A stretch of 6,396 nucleotides of DNA from Deltaproteobacteria bacterium (GTDB lineage Bacteria; Myxococcota_A; UBA796; UBA2385). The notes below the pieces were generated by a model. The model ran no database searches. It had not been told where the DNA came from and was given only the letters and a program-made list of their open reading frames with translations. Position 1 is the stretch's first letter; each line of letters opens with the position of its first letter. This document shows positions 3,962 through 6,396 of this stretch, piece by piece. The stretch is from assembly GCA_003694325.1 (NCBI GenBank), contig RFKJ01000304.1, positions 1 to 6,396 of the forward strand, written 5' to 3'. Both the position numbers and the translations under genes were made by a program.

Positions 3962-6396
3962 ATGATCGAGCTGTTCCCCACCGCCGTCCTCGACACGTCG
4001 ATCCTGACCTCGGTCCTGGTCGGGCTCATCGTGGTGTGGCTGCTGCAGGAGTGGCTGGGCTGGGGATTCACGGCGCTGGTGGTGCCCGGCTACCTCGCCA
4101 GCGTGCTGGTCATCCAGCCGCCCACCGCGGCGGTGATGGTCCTCGAGGCCGTCGCCACCTGGTTGTTCATGGTGGCGCTGTCCGACGCGCTCCCCCGGTG
4201 GTGGCCGTGGTTTCCCCTGTTCGGCCGGGACCGGTTCTTCCTGGCGCTCCTCGGATCGGTCGCCGTCCGCCTGGCGATGGAGGGGGCGCTGTTCCCGCTG
4301 CTGGCCCACCGCTTCGACCTGCACATCGCCGCCGAGCTGCACAGCATGGGGCTCGTCGTCGTGCCCCTGCTGGCCTACGCCATCTGGCGCAACGGCCCGG
4401 TGCGGGCGATTCCCCGCCTCGGCGTGCCGTTGCTGCTGACCTGGCTGGTGCTCGACCGGGTGCTGCTCCGAACCAGCAACCTGTCGCTGTCCAGCTTTGA
4501 ACTGACCTATGAAGACCTGGCGCTGGACTTCGTCAGCAGCCCTCGCGCCTACATCCTGCTGTTGACCGGCGCGTGGCTGGGAAGCCTCACCAACCTCCGC
4601 TACGGCTGGGACTTCGGCGGCATCATCGTCCCGGGCCTGCTGGCCCTCTGCTGGCTGCAGCCCGAGCGGATCGCCGCCACCGCCGGCGAAGCACTGGTGA
4701 TCGCCGCCATCCTCCAGGTCATGCTGCGGGTGCCGGCCCTGTCGTCGCGCAACCTCGCCGGCGGCCGCCTCCTCGTGCTGGGCATGGTCAGCGGCTACCT
4801 GCTCAAGTTCGGCATGGGCCACCTGTTCGGCTCCGGCTGGCCCGGCCTGCGGCTCCGCCAGCTCTTCGGGTTCGGCTACCTGCTGCCGACCCTGATGGCC
4901 CTGCGCATGGTGCGGTCCGGGGATCCCTTCCGGACCCTCGTCCCCTCGGTGCTCACCAGCTTCGCGGGGTTCGTCGGGGGGACCGCCATTGCCTACCTCC
5001 TGGCCGTGGCCCTGCCCCCGTCCTCGCCCGAGGTCACACCCGATGCACCGGCGGGGGTCGACGCGGTCGCCGCCCTGCGGGCCGCCTTCGACAACCAGGG
5101 GCCGATTCCCGAGGACCTGGAGGCCCGCCTCGACGCCGGCCGGCCCGCCATCCTCCAGGGCGGCCGTGGCTTCGGCGCCCTCTGGCTGCGAGGAGAGGGC
5201 AGGCCGATCCTGGTCACCACCCGGACCGCCGCCCCCGGCCAGGCCGAGGCCGCGCTGGCCGCCGCCACCATCCTGGACGCCCGGGCCGTGCTCCTGTGCG
5301 CCCCCTCGGGACCCGCCTGCGGCGAGGCGCGCCGGCGCCTGGGCTTCCGCCTGCCCATGCTGGTGGTGGAGGGCGCCGCACAGTCCTCGCTCCACCTCAC
5401 CGAGCGCCTGGAGGCCGAGCTGCAGGACGGCCCGCCCGGGGCCGTCGACCCCCTTTCCGTGCTCCAGGCCCACCTCCCCGCCCTCACCCGGCACCCCGCC
5501 GAGGGCGAGTCCACCCTCGCCCTGTCCGACGCCGACCGCTTCGCCCTGGCCGCATCCCTCCACCCCGCCGACCCCGATCCCTGGGAGCACCCGGCATGGC
5601 GGGCCCTGGACTCGGCGCCGGAACCCGACCGGGGGAGCGTGGCACTGCTCCGGTCGAGCATCGCCGCCGCCCTGGTGCACTGGGCCGACGGGCGGCCTGG
5701 CGGCGAGGACGCCCTGCGGCTGGCATCGTCCACCGCCCGTCGGGTCGGCGCCCACCTCACCACCGACGGCAAGCGGGTCAGCGTCGTGGCTCCGGGCTGG
5801 CGCCTCCTCGTGCGCAAGGGCGGCGCCCCCCTCGTGGTCGAGACCCCCTTCGCCGACGACGCCCCGGCCATGGTCCCGACCTCCCTGTCGCTGGCCCGGG
5901 CCCTCGACGCCGTGGCCTGGGTCGCCGACTCCCCACCCAGGACGAGCAACCTCACCCACCAACCCGCCCGTCCCGGCCAGGCCCTCCTCCTCGGGTTGCT
6001 GGAGGGGCTCGGCGACGAGGCCCGGGTGCTGTCGGTCAAGCACCTGCGCGACCTGCAGGATCCCGGCGGCGAGGTGGTGCTGTCGGTGGGTCGCCCGGCA
6101 ATCGGGGCACAGCCCCTGCCACCCTTCGCGGCCCGGTTGCGGTCCCGCCTGGAGGCCCTCGGGCTGGCCGTGGCCCTCTACGACGGCGACGCCCGGCGGG
6201 TGGCCTTCCGGGACGGCGGCAGCCCGGCCCGGGCGGCCGCCTTCGCCGCCACCGGCACCGAGGCCCAGGCCACCGCGTACATCGGCAGCCTGCTGCGCCA
6301 GCGCACCCTGCCCCTCGACCGCGCCCACCCCCTCCACGACGCGGTCGTCGAGCTGCGCCTCCCCGCCTGGCAGGTCGACGTCCGCGCCCTGGCCGA
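3962..6396 (+). CDS. Large membrane protein with tandem PgsC/CapC-like domains, 3' end outside window
   Basis: The open frame runs from ATG 3962 to the window edge (811 complete codons, no stop). Residues ~1-350 are strongly hydrophobic with about 10-12 membrane segments. They read as two copies of the PgsC/CapC fold, the small membrane subunit of poly-gamma-glutamate synthase. Copy 1 has GWGFTALVVPGYLA (33-46) then LHSMGLVVVPLLAYAI (126-141); copy 2 has GWDFGGIIVPGLLAL (215-229) then LFGFGYLLPTLMALRM (301-316). In single-copy PgsC the equivalents are a G..VPGYLAL motif and a later G.IVPGLIA motif. Residues ~360-811 are a soluble Ala/Arg/Leu-rich region I do not recognise, with two similar stretches (RPILVTTRTAAPG...ATILDARAVLLCA near 414-447 and GAPLVVETPFADD...ARALDAVAWVADS near 621-657). 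An in-frame TAA at 3932 and the absence of other starts fix ATG 3962, but there is no Shine-Dalgarno at normal spacing because the palindrome ends one base earlier. A role in an anionic polymer or capsule is inferred from the family; no PgsB/CapB ligase is in view. Distant homology could mislead, and the protein could be another membrane transporter. Confidence 0.72.
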   Translation, partial: MIELFPTAVLDTSILTSVLVGLIVVWLLQEWLGWGFTALVVPGYLASVLVIQPPTAAVMVLEAVATWLFMVALSDALPRWWPWFPLFGRDRFFLALLGSVAVRLAMEGALFPLLAHRFDLHIAAELHSMGLVVVPLLAYAIWRNGPVRAIPRLGVPLLLTWLVLDRVLLRTSNLSLSSFELTYEDLALDFVSSPRAYILLLTGAWLGSLTNLRYGWDFGGIIVPGLLALCWLQPERIAATAGEALVIAAILQVMLRVPALSSRNLAGGRLLVLGMVSGYLLKFGMGHLFGSGWPGLRLRQLFGFGYLLPTLMALRMVRSGDPFRTLVPSVLTSFAGFVGGTAIAYLLAVALPPSSPEVTPDAPAGVDAVAALRAAFDNQGPIPEDLEARLDAGRPAILQGGRGFGALWLRGEGRPILVTTRTAAPGQAEAALAAATILDARAVLLCAPSGPACGEARRRLGFRLPMLVVEGAAQSSLHLTERLEAELQDGPPGAVDPLSVLQAHLPALTRHPAEGESTLALSDADRFALAASLHPADPDPWEHPAWRALDSAPEPDRGSVALLRSSIAAALVHWADGRPGGEDALRLASSTARRVGAHLTTDGKRVSVVAPGWRLLVRKGGAPLVVETPFADDAPAMVPTSLSLARALDAVAWVADSPPRTSNLTHQPARPGQALLLGLLEGLGDEARVLSVKHLRDLQDPGGEVVLSVGRPAIGAQPLPPFAARLRSRLEALGLAVALYDGDARRVAFRDGGSPARAAAFAATGTEAQATAYIGSLLRQRTLPLDRAHPLHDAVVELRLPAWQVDVRALA

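Noticed and set aside
4036..4500. Plus-strand frame continuing the hydrolase frame beyond the palindrome (begins with a PHRRPRH-like stretch near 3976)
   Set aside because: The HRRP stretch resembles the lost Nit C-terminal motif, but Arg/Pro-rich shadows are common here, the frame stays open for ~500 bases without further similarity, and the overlapping frame is a convincing membrane protein.
3947..6337. Open frame of 796 codons on the minus strand opposite the PgsC-like gene
   Set aside because: Its translation is rich in Gln, Gly and His with no recognisable domain or hydrophobic segment, while the plus strand gives a coherent membrane protein with PgsC motifs. Antisense frames stay open by chance at this GC content.

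Overview
The window is very GC-rich (about 70% by eye, with G or C at most third codon positions). It carries several traits common in Myxococcota and other former Deltaproteobacteria. These are secreted lipoproteins with MopE-type Asp/Cys metal-binding repeats (DDDGDGY...GDCDD...DNDCNG), Ser/Gly/Asp linkers after the lipobox, a stand-alone P/Homo B domain, and an LEA14-like envelope protein. Lineage assignment is inference; there is no rRNA or marker gene here.

Layout. (a) Positions 1-1272, plus strand: the 3' end of a probable M20-family metallopeptidase overlaps (ATGA) a small exported LEA14/WHy-like protein. Twelve bases later comes a GTG-started lipoprotein with one MopE motif and a P domain. 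These three look like one operon. (b) Positions 1300-2973, minus strand, convergent with (a): a 557-residue lipoprotein with two Ig/cadherin-like domains, four MopE repeats at an exact 47-residue period, a longer divergent fifth repeat and a Cys-rich tail. (c) Positions 2974-3099: a divergent promoter region containing a compact C-tract (G-quadruplex-capable on the minus strand) and two small inverted repeats. (d) Positions 3100-6396, plus strand: a Nit1/Nit2-type carbon-nitrogen hydrolase with an intact Glu-Lys-Cys triad, followed by a large open frame that runs off the window. Its N-terminal ~350 residues look like two PgsC/CapC (poly-gamma-glutamate synthase membrane subunit) units in tandem, joined to a soluble region of at least 450 residues that I do not recognise.

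The most striking non-coding feature is a perfect 57-bp palindrome (28-bp arms, one central base) at 3904-3960. It lies exactly at the junction of the hydrolase and the PgsC-like gene. It is far more AT-rich than its surroundings, encodes the last 12 residues and stop codon of the hydrolase, has stops in all six frames, and ends one base before the next start codon. It looks like a small REP/MITE-like mobile palindrome that landed at an operon junction and rewrote the hydrolase C-terminus.

Most of the products appear to act at the cell envelope: the exported LEA-like protein, two lipoproteins and the PgsC-like membrane protein. The hydrolase is cytosolic. No complete pathway is visible. A PgsB/CapB-type ligase, if present, would lie beyond the right edge.
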